A stretch of DNA of 64,000 nt, taken from the NCBI GenBank assembly GCA_041568735.1, contig JBFFZG010000001.1:1-64000 (forward strand), in the 5' to 3' direction. The notes under the pieces are model-generated. The model was not told the DNA's origin. It saw only the letters and a list, made by a program, of their open reading frames with translations, and made no database searches. Each line of letters opens with the position of its first letter. The first letter of the stretch is position 1. Below, piece after piece: positions 25,712 to 34,274 of this stretch. The stretch comes from WTJY01 sp041568735. Its GTDB lineage: Bacteria; Chloroflexota; Anaerolineae; Promineifilales; Promineifilaceae. Both the position numbers and the translations under genes were made by a program.

Positions 25712-28243
25712 TCAATCCCGCTGCTCGTAAACAAAGCGGCGCACCTTCTCGGCCACGGACGTCGGGTCGATCTCGGTGCGCGCTTCCCCGGCGGCGATCG
25801 CCTGGCGAACCACCGCCTCGGCTACGGCCGGTGCCACGGAAAAATGGGTGCTGGGCGGAATGATGTATTCCGGCCGCAGTTCCTTATCCTTAACCAGGCC
25901 GGCGATCGCGCGGGCGGCCTCGATTTTCATATCGTCGGTGATCTGCCGCACCCGGGCATCCAGGGCACCGCGAAAGATGCCCGGGAAGGCCAGGGAGTTG
26001 TTGACCTGGTTCGGCAGGTCGCTACGGCCGGTGGCGATGATGGCCGCCCCGGCTTCGAGCGCCTCATCCGGCATGATTTCCGGAATCGGATTGGCCAGGG
26101 CGAAGATAATCGGATCCGGGGCCATCGATCGCACCATCGACTGGGAAAGCGCCCCGGCTACGGAGACCCCGATGAAGACGTCCCGTCCCTTGATCACTTT
26201 CTTCAGGGGGCCGGCGATTTTATCCGGGTTGGTCAGTTTGGCCATGCGGGCTTTGATCCAGTTGAGATTCTTGTCTCCCTCCCGAATCGCCCCCTTGCTG
26301 TCGAGAATGACGATATCCTCGACCCCCATGCGCATCAGCAGCTTCGTGATGGCAATACCGGCCGCTCCGGCCCCATTGATCGCCACGCTCAGATCGGAGG
26401 GCTTTTTCCCGGTCAGCCGGCAGGCGTTCAGAATGCCGGCCAGCACCACGACGGCCGTTCCATGCTGGTCGTCATGAAACACCGGAATGCCCATGATCGC
26501 CTTGAGCTTCTCCTCGATTTCAAAGCAGCGTGGCGCGCTGATATCCTCGAGATTAATACCGCCAAATGTCGGTTCCAGCCGCTGGACGATTTCCACAATT
26601 TCGTCGACATCCTGGGTGTTCAGGCAGATCGGAAAGGCTTCGACCCCGGCAAAGGTGTGGAAGAGTATCGCCTTGCCTTCCATGACGGGCAGGGCGGCCC
26701 GGCTGCCGATATTCCCGAGGCCGAGCACGGCACTGCCGTCGGTCACCACGCCGACCAGGTTGCCGCGGGCGGTCACTTCGAAGGCCTGGCTCCGGTTGCG
26801 GGCGATGATCTCGGCCGCTTCCATCGCCTCCGGCATCAGGTAGAACTGCCGCAAAATGAATTCATCTTTGACGGGGATGTTGCTCTTGATTTCCAGCAGG
26901 CCGTTGAAGCGGTCGTGCAGTTCGAGCGATTCCTCCGCCAGGCTCATCTTGCGCTCGCTCTTTGGCGCCACCGGGAACTGCCCTTCATAGACAAAGCGCC
27001 GGGTGCGCTCCTCGATAATCTCCGGGGAGATGGCTGTCCGCTTGGCTTTGCCTTCAGCCAGGATCACCCGGGCCACGGCCGCGGCCACTGCCGGCGCGAC
27101 CCGGTAGTCGATGACCCGCGGGTAGATGTAATAGGCATGGAGCTCGTCCTCGGTGATGATCCCGGCGACCGCCCGGGCCGCCGCGATCTGGGCCGACACG
27201 GGGAAGCTCTCCGCCCGCACGTCGAGCAGGCCGCGGAAAACGCCGGGCAGCACGGCCGTCACATCCATGTGATTGGGATAGGTTGAATGAGCGGTGGCCA
27301 CGACGGCCGCCCCGGCCAGCTCGGCCTCCCGCGGGCTCATGCCCGTCGGTTCGCCAAACATGAACAGGATCGGCGAAGGAGCCATCGAGCGCACGTGGTC
27401 GGGGGTGATTTCGCCGCTCATGAACCCGACGAAGGCATCCGCCCCTTTCAGCATCTCCGTCAGCGTGCCGCTTTCCCCTTTTGGATTGCTGACCTTGGCG
27501 ATTTCCCATTTACCCCAGTTCATGTTGTGGGGCCGGTAGAGATAGATGGCCCCCATCTGGTCGCAGACGATGATCTGGCGCAGGCCGAAGTGATAGAGCA
27601 GGTGGGCGGTGCCCAGGCCGGCCGCACCCGCTCCATTGATGATGACCCGCATATCGAGCAGATCTTTGCCGACCACCCTGGCGGCATTCATGAGGCCGGC
27701 CAGGACGCCAATGGCCACCCCTTCCATGTGATTGTTGATCACCGGAATATTCAAGGAATAAGCCAGCCGCCGGGTGATCGAAATGCTGCGGGGTGAGGAA
27801 ACATCCTCCACGCTGACAGCGCCGAAGGTTGGACTCAGATTCAGGACGACATCGGTAAATTCAGTCGTATGCTCCGCCTGGATGGCGATCGGCAGGGCAT
27901 CGACACCGGCGAAAGTCTTCAAAATGACCGCCTTGCTTTCCAGGATCGGCAAAATCGCCTCCGGACCGATATCGCCCAGCCCATAGGCGGCCGATCCGTT
28001 TGAGACAATCGCCACAAAATTCCCCCGGCAGGTGATATCGAAGGAGCGCGCCGGATGGCGGGCGATTTCCAGGCACGGTTCGGCCACCCCTGGGGTGTAG
28101 ACGAGACTGAGGGCGGTGCTGTCACGCACCTGGACTTTACTGCGGACGCTGACAAGTCCCTGGTAGCGCCGGCGATAATGCATCGCCTCACTTTCCTGGG
28201 AGCCGGTCTCGCTTTTTTTGGATTTCAAGGTTGTTTCAGACAT
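25712..28243 (-). CDS. Double malic enzyme: two malic-enzyme units fused in one chain
   Basis: An 843-residue chain of two consecutive small-type malic-enzyme units (about 25-420 and 440-840). Malic enzyme decarboxylates malate to pyruvate with NAD(P). Both units keep a Rossmann motif (INGAGAAG near 202 and 620) followed by Asp, which favours NAD. Unit 1 has the catalytic Tyr segment VYTPGVAEP (Tyr49) and Lys104/Lys109 but INNHMEGVA (169-177) where unit 2 has the metal site FHDDQHGTA (589-597). Unit 2 has lost the TPGVA segment (FYLMPEAM, 467-474) and has His529 for Lys109. So each unit lacks a different part of the active site. First gene of the operon. Confidence 0.9.
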   Translation of the reverse strand: MSETTLKSKKSETGSQESEAMHYRRRYQGLVSVRSKVQVRDSTALSLVYTPGVAEPCLEIARHPARSFDITCRGNFVAIVSNGSAAYGLGDIGPEAILPILESKAVILKTFAGVDALPIAIQAEHTTEFTDVVLNLSPTFGAVSVEDVSSPRSISITRRLAYSLNIPVINNHMEGVAIGVLAGLMNAARVVGKDLLDMRVIINGAGAAGLGTAHLLYHFGLRQIIVCDQMGAIYLYRPHNMNWGKWEIAKVSNPKGESGTLTEMLKGADAFVGFMSGEITPDHVRSMAPSPILFMFGEPTGMSPREAELAGAAVVATAHSTYPNHMDVTAVLPGVFRGLLDVRAESFPVSAQIAAARAVAGIITEDELHAYYIYPRVIDYRVAPAVAAAVARVILAEGKAKRTAISPEIIEERTRRFVYEGQFPVAPKSERKMSLAEESLELHDRFNGLLEIKSNIPVKDEFILRQFYLMPEAMEAAEIIARNRSQAFEVTARGNLVGVVTDGSAVLGLGNIGSRAALPVMEGKAILFHTFAGVEAFPICLNTQDVDEIVEIVQRLEPTFGGINLEDISAPRCFEIEEKLKAIMGIPVFHDDQHGTAVVVLAGILNACRLTGKKPSDLSVAINGAGAAGIAITKLLMRMGVEDIVILDSKGAIREGDKNLNWIKARMAKLTNPDKIAGPLKKVIKGRDVFIGVSVAGALSQSMVRSMAPDPIIFALANPIPEIMPDEALEAGAAIIATGRSDLPNQVNNSLAFPGIFRGALDARVRQITDDMKIEAARAIAGLVKDKELRPEYIIPPSTHFSVAPAVAEAVVRQAIAAGEARTEIDPTSVAEKVRRFVYEQRD

Positions 28244-28306
28244 AAGCTTCTTTCAGGTTTGTCCTATCCGCGCCAGTTTGGGGGCTGCGCGGGTTAGCTG
28301 TTCAGG

Positions 28307-28335
28307 ATTAGAACATAGATCGATGGGGATTACAA
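28307..28335 (-). promoter_or_regulatory. Predicted promoter of the malic-enzyme operon
   Basis: Minus strand TTGTAA (28335-28330), 17 bp, TCTAAT (28312-28307). The -35 hexamer overlaps the selB stop codon; the leader would be about 57 nt. Confidence 0.55.
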
Positions 28336-30195
28336 CCGGCCGACGAGCTCCCGCTCATCGCCCACCCGGCGGGTGATTTTTTGCTGGTCGAGGTGTTCGA
28401 GGAAGGCGATCACGTATTTGCGGCTCGTCTGGAAAAGATCCCGCACCTGGGCTGCCGTGACCCGTCCCTGCCGGCGAAAGAGATCGATCAGCTCCTGGCG
28501 AAATTTCTGGTAATCTTCGGTTCGATAAAAGACATCCTCGCCGACGATCTGCAGCCGGCCGAGATCAACCAGGGCGTAAAATGGATCGTCGCCGACGGCC
28601 GCACGGGCTTCTTTGACGCTGGGTGAGTTGATGCCGGCCGCCGCCAGCTCCGCCATGAGCCGATCAATCCGCTTTTCTGTTTCCGGGTCGAAAGTCACTT
28701 CGTGGCCCGGCCGCTGCACCAGCGATCTGGCCTGGACCAGGCCGGCCGCCTCCAGAAGCGCTCCCATGACGGCCGTCGGCACGCCCAGCCGGCTGCGGAC
28801 TTCCTCCAGGGAAATGCCGAGCCGGAGCGGATGGTCGCGATGATAGCTGTCGACGATCTCCCGCACCGCCTGCACCAATCGCCCCCAGCGGCGGGATGAG
28901 ATGAGCTGGCTTTCAACCAGCCGGGCCTCGCCGTTTTCGAGGATTTCCCGCAGCGCGTCGTCAAAATCCCCTTCTTCCAGGCCGGACTGCCGCTTGAATT
29001 TGGCCAGCTGGATCGGTTCCATTCGCTCCAGCTTCTGCAGCAGGAGATCACCCGGAGTTCCTTCCTCCAGGGTGCGCATCCGCTCGAGCACGTTCGGTTT
29101 GAAGCGCCGGTGCTGCCGCCCGGGATGCGGGTCGAGGATGGAACCTCCGCCGATCGTCGCCGGCGGCGAAGGCCGGCGCAGGATGAAGCGATCCCCGCGC
29201 AGGGCGGCGACCGGCTGCTCGAGCACCAGCTGCAGCCAGCCGCTCTCGCCCGGAGGAATTTCCTGGCGGCCGAGCAGGCGGGTCCTGGCCTGGACTTCGG
29301 CCGACCCGATAAACAGCTTGACCGTCTTGTTGTGCTTCAGGCTGCCCCCGGCGTCGGGCAGCTGGCGGTAGGCGGTGTCGATGAGCACGGTTGGCCGCAG
29401 AACCCCCTCTCCGGCCAGCACGTCTCCACGCTGCAGGGCATCTTTATCGATCCCCGTTAAGTTGACCGCCACCCGGCTGCCCGGCTCGACGGAATCCCGC
29501 CTGGTTTTGTGGCTCTGCAGGCCGCGAATGCGCGCCGAGATACCCCTGGGATGAATGGTCACCGAATCGCCGGTGGCCAGCCGGCCATCGAGCAGGGTTC
29601 CAGTGACGATCGTGCCAAAGCCCGGCAGGGAGAAAACCCGGTCGATCGGCAGGCGGGGGCGGCCGTTGTCCGGCCGCTTGGACACCTGGCTCAAGCGGGC
29701 CGCCAGCCGCTCTTTCAGATCGTCCAGGCCGGCGCCTGTTCGGGCGGACACCGGCACGATCTCCGCTCCGTCCAGGACCGTCTCTTCCAGCGCCTCGGCC
29801 ACTTCGAGCGTCACCAGCTCCAACCAGTCCGGATCGTCGATCATATCGGTCTTGGTCAGGGCCACCAGCCCTGACTTCACCGCCAGCAGATTCAGGATCG
29901 AGAGGTGCTCTCGGGTCTGCGGCATCACCCCTTCATCGGCCGCGATGACCAGCAGCGCCAGGTCAATCCCCCCCACCCCGGCCAGCATATTTTCGATGAA
30001 ATCCCGGTGGCCGGGGACGTCCACCACCCCAATTTCGGCATCGACCCCCGGCAGGGTGAGCCAGGCGAACCCCAGGTCGATCGTCATTTCCCGCGCTTTT
30101 TCTTCCTGCAGGCGGTCGGGATCGATCCCGGTGAGGGCTCGAACGAGCGTCGATTTACCGTGGTCGACATGCCCGGCGGTTCCAATCACATACAT
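28330..30195 (-). CDS. selB: Selenocysteine-specific elongation factor
   Basis: SelB brings Sec-tRNA(Sec) to the ribosome at UGA codons followed by a SECIS hairpin. The 621-residue protein has EF-Tu-like G motifs GHVDHGKST, DVPGH and TKTD, SelB-type domains 2-3, then a long C-terminal winged-helix region (about 370-621) that binds SECIS RNA. ATGTATGTGATTG-type start fits the family opening MYVIGTAGHVDHGKS. It implies that this organism makes selenoproteins. No selA, selD or tRNA-Sec gene was found in the window. Confidence 0.94.
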   Translation of the reverse strand: MYVIGTAGHVDHGKSTLVRALTGIDPDRLQEEKAREMTIDLGFAWLTLPGVDAEIGVVDVPGHRDFIENMLAGVGGIDLALLVIAADEGVMPQTREHLSILNLLAVKSGLVALTKTDMIDDPDWLELVTLEVAEALEETVLDGAEIVPVSARTGAGLDDLKERLAARLSQVSKRPDNGRPRLPIDRVFSLPGFGTIVTGTLLDGRLATGDSVTIHPRGISARIRGLQSHKTRRDSVEPGSRVAVNLTGIDKDALQRGDVLAGEGVLRPTVLIDTAYRQLPDAGGSLKHNKTVKLFIGSAEVQARTRLLGRQEIPPGESGWLQLVLEQPVAALRGDRFILRRPSPPATIGGGSILDPHPGRQHRRFKPNVLERMRTLEEGTPGDLLLQKLERMEPIQLAKFKRQSGLEEGDFDDALREILENGEARLVESQLISSRRWGRLVQAVREIVDSYHRDHPLRLGISLEEVRSRLGVPTAVMGALLEAAGLVQARSLVQRPGHEVTFDPETEKRIDRLMAELAAAGINSPSVKEARAAVGDDPFYALVDLGRLQIVGEDVFYRTEDYQKFRQELIDLFRRQGRVTAAQVRDLFQTSRKYVIAFLEHLDQQKITRRVGDERELVGRL

Positions 30196-30243
30196 CGGCA
30201 GCTGTTTCCCCTGTCAGGCGGCCGCTGGGGCCGGCGCGTCTAT

Positions 30244-30305
30244 AAAAAGAGAGCGCGGTCGACAGCCGGCCAAAACGATCCAATCGGCCCTGCCTCACCG
30301 CGCTC
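30244..30305 (-). terminator. Intrinsic terminator after the coiled-coil gene
   Basis: On the minus strand GAGCGCGGT (305-297 side) pairs with ACCGCGCTC across a 37-base interior that itself folds partly; it is followed by TCTTTTT. It lies in the 159-bp gap before selB. Confidence 0.55.
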
Positions 30306-30354
30306 CGCCGCCCACTCGCCTATCATCAGGGGGTGGGGGCCCCAGCTCATTTCA

Positions 30355-31617
30355 TTAATAAATATCTTCGTCGACCTGGACCAGTGAGGGTTCTCGCCGC
30401 CGGTTTGGATCCCGGGCGCGGGCTTTCTCGACTTCCTCCAACCAGATGCGCGGCATCTGTTTGATGGCGTCGAGCTGGGCGCTCTGCACCCGCCAGAGGG
30501 CCTCCTTGTCGGCGATGAGATCCTTGACGATCTCCTCGAGTACGGCCGTCTGCTCCTCCATACCTTTATCCCGGCGCAGCCCTTCCGCGAGCCGCTGCTC
30601 GTTTTCCACCTCGAAGGCCCGCCACCGCTTTTCAATATCCACCAGGAAGTTGTCCCAGCGGACCTGCATCCGGTTGATTTCAACCCGGGAGAGGTTGGTG
30701 AGCTCTTTCTGCGTCTGCTCAAAAGACTTCTGCCAGTCGGTCAGCGACTGCATCAGCATGCGAGCTTCTTTATGCTGCTCGGTAAAACCGGCCCATTCCC
30801 GCTGGTACCGGTCCAGGATGGTCCTGAATTCTTCCAGGGATTCCCCCCATTTGGTGATGCGCTGGTTGCGTTCATATTCGCCGAGCTGGATCTGGTCGAC
30901 CCAGCTTTTGACCATCTGCCGCAGCTCGTTATGGGTTTCGCCGATCGCCTGCATTTCCCCTTCGGCTTTCTGGACATTTTGGTAGAGCAGGTCGAGCCGG
31001 CCGTGGACCGGTTCCAGGCGGCGAGTTAGCTCGAGAATGTCCCCTTCGATCTGGGTCACCATCTTGGCCCGCTGCTGGTCGTTGGCGGTGATAAATGAAA
31101 GCTCGCGCTCCCAATTTTCCATGCGGTTTTCCAGATTGGGCAGCTTGGTCTGCAGCTTGCCAATCAGGTTGGCCAGGCGCGCTTCTTCCGCCTGGCGCAG
31201 CTCCATTTCGTCCCGGAGCCGGCCGAACTGGGGAATCTCTTTGCGCACGTCGGCCATCTCGCGCACCAGCGATTCGTGCTCGGCCCGGCGCAGGCGTTCG
31301 ATTTCCTGAATGGCTCGGGTCTGCCGCTGCTCGTACTGCTCGATCAGGCGGACCAGTTCATCTTTAAACTGCTCAAGCGTGGCATCGAATTTAGTCGTCC
31401 GATTCAACTGCAGCGCGGCGTCCGCGAGCCGCGTCTCCAGGTCTTTGATTCGCTTTTCCCGGCTCACCAGAATCGTTTCCTGCTGGGCGACACGCTGTTC
31501 GAGCAGGCCGACCTCTTTATTGGCTTTGCGCCGCTCCTCGTCGAGGTACTCGACCCGCGCTAAAAGCTCTTCTAACTCCTGCCGCTGAACCGCGCCGGTT
31601 GAATTTTGTTTTGCCAT
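30355..31617 (-). CDS. Long coiled-coil protein of unknown function
   Basis: A 420-residue, Glu/Gln/Arg-rich protein that is predicted by heptad pattern to be almost entirely coiled coil (about residues 8-390), with no signal peptide or membrane helix. It begins MAKQNSTGAVQRQELEELL and ends with a short disordered tail. No enzymatic motif is present. It has its own strong promoter and terminator, so it is a single-gene unit between selB and the glycosyltransferase pair. It could be a filament-forming or scaffold protein; nothing in the sequence decides. Confidence 0.8.
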   Translation of the reverse strand: MAKQNSTGAVQRQELEELLARVEYLDEERRKANKEVGLLEQRVAQQETILVSREKRIKDLETRLADAALQLNRTTKFDATLEQFKDELVRLIEQYEQRQTRAIQEIERLRRAEHESLVREMADVRKEIPQFGRLRDEMELRQAEEARLANLIGKLQTKLPNLENRMENWERELSFITANDQQRAKMVTQIEGDILELTRRLEPVHGRLDLLYQNVQKAEGEMQAIGETHNELRQMVKSWVDQIQLGEYERNQRITKWGESLEEFRTILDRYQREWAGFTEQHKEARMLMQSLTDWQKSFEQTQKELTNLSRVEINRMQVRWDNFLVDIEKRWRAFEVENEQRLAEGLRRDKGMEEQTAVLEEIVKDLIADKEALWRVQSAQLDAIKQMPRIWLEEVEKARARDPNRRREPSLVQVDEDIY

Positions 31618-31653
31618 GATGTCTTTCTCCGCTGGTCGCCGCCAGTTAGAAAT

Positions 31654-31681
31654 TTGGATGCATTATAACGTGGGTTAAAAT
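31654..31681 (+). promoter_or_regulatory. Possible promoter of the glycosyltransferase pair
   Basis: TTGGAT (31654-31659), 16 bp, TAAAAT (31676-31681), back to back with the promoter of the divergent coiled-coil gene. Confidence 0.35.
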
Positions 31682-31690
31682 TGATGTCAT
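31662..31690 (-). promoter_or_regulatory. Strong predicted promoter of the coiled-coil gene
   Basis: Minus strand ATGACA (31690-31685), 17 bp, perfect TATAAT (31667-31662), one of the two best matches in the window. A GGAGAA Shine-Dalgarno follows before the ATG at 31617. Confidence 0.7.
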
Positions 31691-31818
31691 CCCGGACTGA
31701 ATTCGGGCTTTTTTTTCTCATAAACACGCCGGCTGGCGCCGGACGCCAACTGGCTCACGGCGGCCGGTCCAATCATGTCCCTCCGGACTGCCGGCAGGCG
31801 AATTTGGCGGGTTCTGTT

Positions 31819-32958
31819 ATGCGTGAAATCGGTATCGACTGCCGCCTCCCGTTTTATCAGCGGGGCGGTATCAGCCAGTATATCCTCCAGCTCATCAAGG
31901 CCATCGGGCGCCAGAAGACGTCGGACCATTTCTCCCTCTTTCAGATGAGAAAAGACCCGGATAATCTCGCGGCGGCCGCCGGCAATCCCCCTTTTTCCCG
32001 GGTTGACGTCCTCACCCCCTGCCACCACCGGCTGGAGCCTTGGGCGCTCGGGCTGGAAATCATGGCCCACCGGCCGCCGGTCGACCTTTTTCACAGCCCG
32101 GATTTCATTCCCCCTCGCCTGCGGGGAGTAAAGCGGGTCATCACCGTCCACGATTTAAATTTCTGGTTTTTTCCCGAATTTCTGACCGCCGGCAGCCGGC
32201 GCTACTACCGGGATCAGATCGAATGGGCCGTCAGCACAGCTGATCACATCTCGGCCGACAGTGAGCAAACCCGGCAAGACCTGATCGAGCAGCTGGCCGT
32301 GCCGCCGGAGCGGGTGACGACGGTCTATCTGGCGGTCGACGATCTATACCGGCGGACCTACGAGGCGGCGGAAATCGCGGCGACGCTGGAAAAATATCGC
32401 CTGCAGGCCGGCTTTATTCTCGTCGTCGGAACGCTGGAGCCGAGAAAAAACCTGCCGATGCTGTTCGAAGCCTATCACCGGGCGCGGAAGAAAGAGGGTC
32501 TGGCCGTTCCGCTGGTTCTGGTCGGCCGCCGCGGCTGGCTCGATGAGGAGATCTTTGCCGCCATCCCGCGGCTGGAGCTCCAATCCGCTGTGCACCATCT
32601 GCCGCAGGTCACCAATCTCGAGCTGGCTCACCTCTACCAGGCGGCCGGCCTGCTGGCCACCCCTTCTCACTACGAGGGCTTTGGTCTGCCGGCGCTGGAG
32701 GCGATCACCGGCGGCTGCCCGGTCGTGGTCAGCGATCGCGGCTCCCTGCCGGAAATCGCCGGAGATGCCGGGCTGATCCTCCCCCCGGATGAGCCGCAGG
32801 CCTGGGCCGAGGCGCTCGTCCGGGTTCTCGTCGATAAATCACTACGCGAAAAGATGGTGGCCGCCGGCCGCCGCCACGCCGCCCGTTTTTCCTGGGAAAA
32901 AGCCGCCGCCCAAACCCTCGCCATCTACGACCAGCTCCTGGATACGCCAACGCCATGA
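31819..32958 (+). CDS. Glycosyltransferase family 4
   Basis: A 379-residue GT-B enzyme similar to mannosyl- and rhamnosyltransferases of cell-surface glycan assembly. It begins MREIGIDCRLPFYQRGGISQY, contains HSPDFIPPR and HDLNFWFFPEF in the acceptor domain, LVVGTLEPRKNLPML at the donor domain entry and the E-x7-E motif EGFGLPALEAITGGCPVV. The frame is open to 31681, but residues before 31819 show no homology and cross the promoter region. Its stop overlaps the next gene by 4 bp (ATGA), so both are translated together. Confidence 0.87.
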   Translation: MREIGIDCRLPFYQRGGISQYILQLIKAIGRQKTSDHFSLFQMRKDPDNLAAAAGNPPFSRVDVLTPCHHRLEPWALGLEIMAHRPPVDLFHSPDFIPPRLRGVKRVITVHDLNFWFFPEFLTAGSRRYYRDQIEWAVSTADHISADSEQTRQDLIEQLAVPPERVTTVYLAVDDLYRRTYEAAEIAATLEKYRLQAGFILVVGTLEPRKNLPMLFEAYHRARKKEGLAVPLVLVGRRGWLDEEIFAAIPRLELQSAVHHLPQVTNLELAHLYQAAGLLATPSHYEGFGLPALEAITGGCPVVVSDRGSLPEIAGDAGLILPPDEPQAWAEALVRVLVDKSLREKMVAAGRRHAARFSWEKAAAQTLAIYDQLLDTPTP

Positions 32959-34178
32959 ACATCCTCCTCCTCACCCCGGCCATGCCCTACCCCCCCCAAC
33001 AGGGAGCCAGCCTGCGCAACTACTATATCCTGCTCGGCCTGGCCAGCCACCATCAGGTGTCCCTCCTCTCTTTCGCCGAATCTGACCCGACGGCCGCCGC
33101 GATGGCCCATCTCAAAAGCCTCTGCGCCACCGTCGACTATGTGCCGAGCCCCGGGCGGAGCCAGGGCCAGCGGCTGAAAACCCTGCTGTTCAGCTCCCGG
33201 CCCGACATGGGGCACCGGCTGGCCAGCCCCCTCTTCGAGGCGCAGCTCCGCCGGCTGCTGACCCACGCCTATGATATCGTGCAAATCGAAGGGATTGAGC
33301 TGGCCGGCGTCATCCCCGTCATTCGCCAGGCCTCCCCTTCTTCCCGGATCGTCTTCGACAATCACAACGCCGAAACGGAGCTGCAGCGGCGGACCGCTTT
33401 GACTGATTTGAGACGCCCCGGCCGCTGGCCGGCCGCCGCCTACTCCCTGATCCAGGTCGGCAAACTCCACCGCTTTGAGCGGTGGGCCTGTGAGGCGGCC
33501 GATGCCGTGACGGCCGTCAGCGCCGCCGATGCCGCCCTGCTCGAACGGCTGGCCCCGGCCCGGCGGCGGCCGGTAACCGCCATTCCCAACACCATCGACG
33601 TCCTGGAATATCCAACCCCCGACCGGCCCCCGCCTCGGGGTTTTGACCTGGTTTTCACCGGCAAAATGGACTTTCGCCCTAACGTCGACGCCATGCGCTG
33701 GTTTCTGCGATCGGTCTGGCCCAGGATCCTCCGGGTGCGGCCGGCCACGACCCTGGGGATCGTCGGGCAGAAGCCCCATCCCTCCCTGCAGGCAGCTGCC
33801 CGCCAGGGCGGCGCTGGCGTGACCCTGACCGGCTTTGTCGAGTCGGTCGAACCGCACATCGCGGGGGCGGCCGTCTTCATCATGCCCCTGCGCATGGGCA
33901 GCGGGACTCGTCTGAAGCTGCTCGAAGCGCTGGCGGCCGGCAAGGCGGTCGTCAGCACGACTCTGGGAGCCGAGGGATATGACCTGAAGCCCGGGGAGCA
34001 CCTGCTTCTGGCCGACACGCCGGCAGACTTCGCCGCGGCCGTCCTCGACCTTCTCGCCGATTCCGGTCGACGCGCCGCCCTCGGCCAGGCCGCTCGCGCA
34101 TTCGCCGGCCGCTACGATTGGCGGCAGATCATCCCCCGTTTCGAAATCCTCTACCGCTCCCTCCAGCAGGAGAGCTGA
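32955..34178 (+). CDS. Glycosyltransferase family 4 (GT1/GT4-like)
   Basis: A 407-residue GT-B glycosyltransferase, second gene of a coupled pair. It begins MNILLLTPAMPYPPQQGASLRN, a pattern of sugar transferases in exopolysaccharide clusters, with DNHNAETELQRR in the middle, FTGKMDFRPNVDAM at the donor domain and SGTRLKLLEALAAGKAVV as nucleotide-sugar site. Acceptor unknown. Only two glycosyltransferases are present, with no flippase or polymerase, so the pair may decorate a lipid or protein rather than build a capsule. Confidence 0.86.
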   Translation: MNILLLTPAMPYPPQQGASLRNYYILLGLASHHQVSLLSFAESDPTAAAMAHLKSLCATVDYVPSPGRSQGQRLKTLLFSSRPDMGHRLASPLFEAQLRRLLTHAYDIVQIEGIELAGVIPVIRQASPSSRIVFDNHNAETELQRRTALTDLRRPGRWPAAAYSLIQVGKLHRFERWACEAADAVTAVSAADAALLERLAPARRRPVTAIPNTIDVLEYPTPDRPPPRGFDLVFTGKMDFRPNVDAMRWFLRSVWPRILRVRPATTLGIVGQKPHPSLQAAARQGGAGVTLTGFVESVEPHIAGAAVFIMPLRMGSGTRLKLLEALAAGKAVVSTTLGAEGYDLKPGEHLLLADTPADFAAAVLDLLADSGRRAALGQAARAFAGRYDWRQIIPRFEILYRSLQQES

Positions 34179-34200
34179 CCGAGGCGTTTGACCCGTGCTC

Positions 34201-34242
34201 AAACAAACAAAAAGAGCCGGATGTGCGGACACATCCGGCTCT
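34201..34242 (-). terminator. Intrinsic terminator of rpoC
   Basis: A perfect 13-bp stem AGAGCCGGATGTG / CACATCCGGCTCT with a 4-base loop (34213-34242). On the minus strand it is followed by TTTTGTTTGTTT. It lies 32 bp past the rpoC stop. Confidence 0.85.
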
Positions 34243-34274
34243 CGTCTGTCGAGATCAGTCAGAAAGGAAGCCGC

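Noticed and set aside
30196..30354. Possible tRNA-Sec gene next to selB
   Set aside because: No TTCGA loop or long variable arm; the structure there is a terminator.
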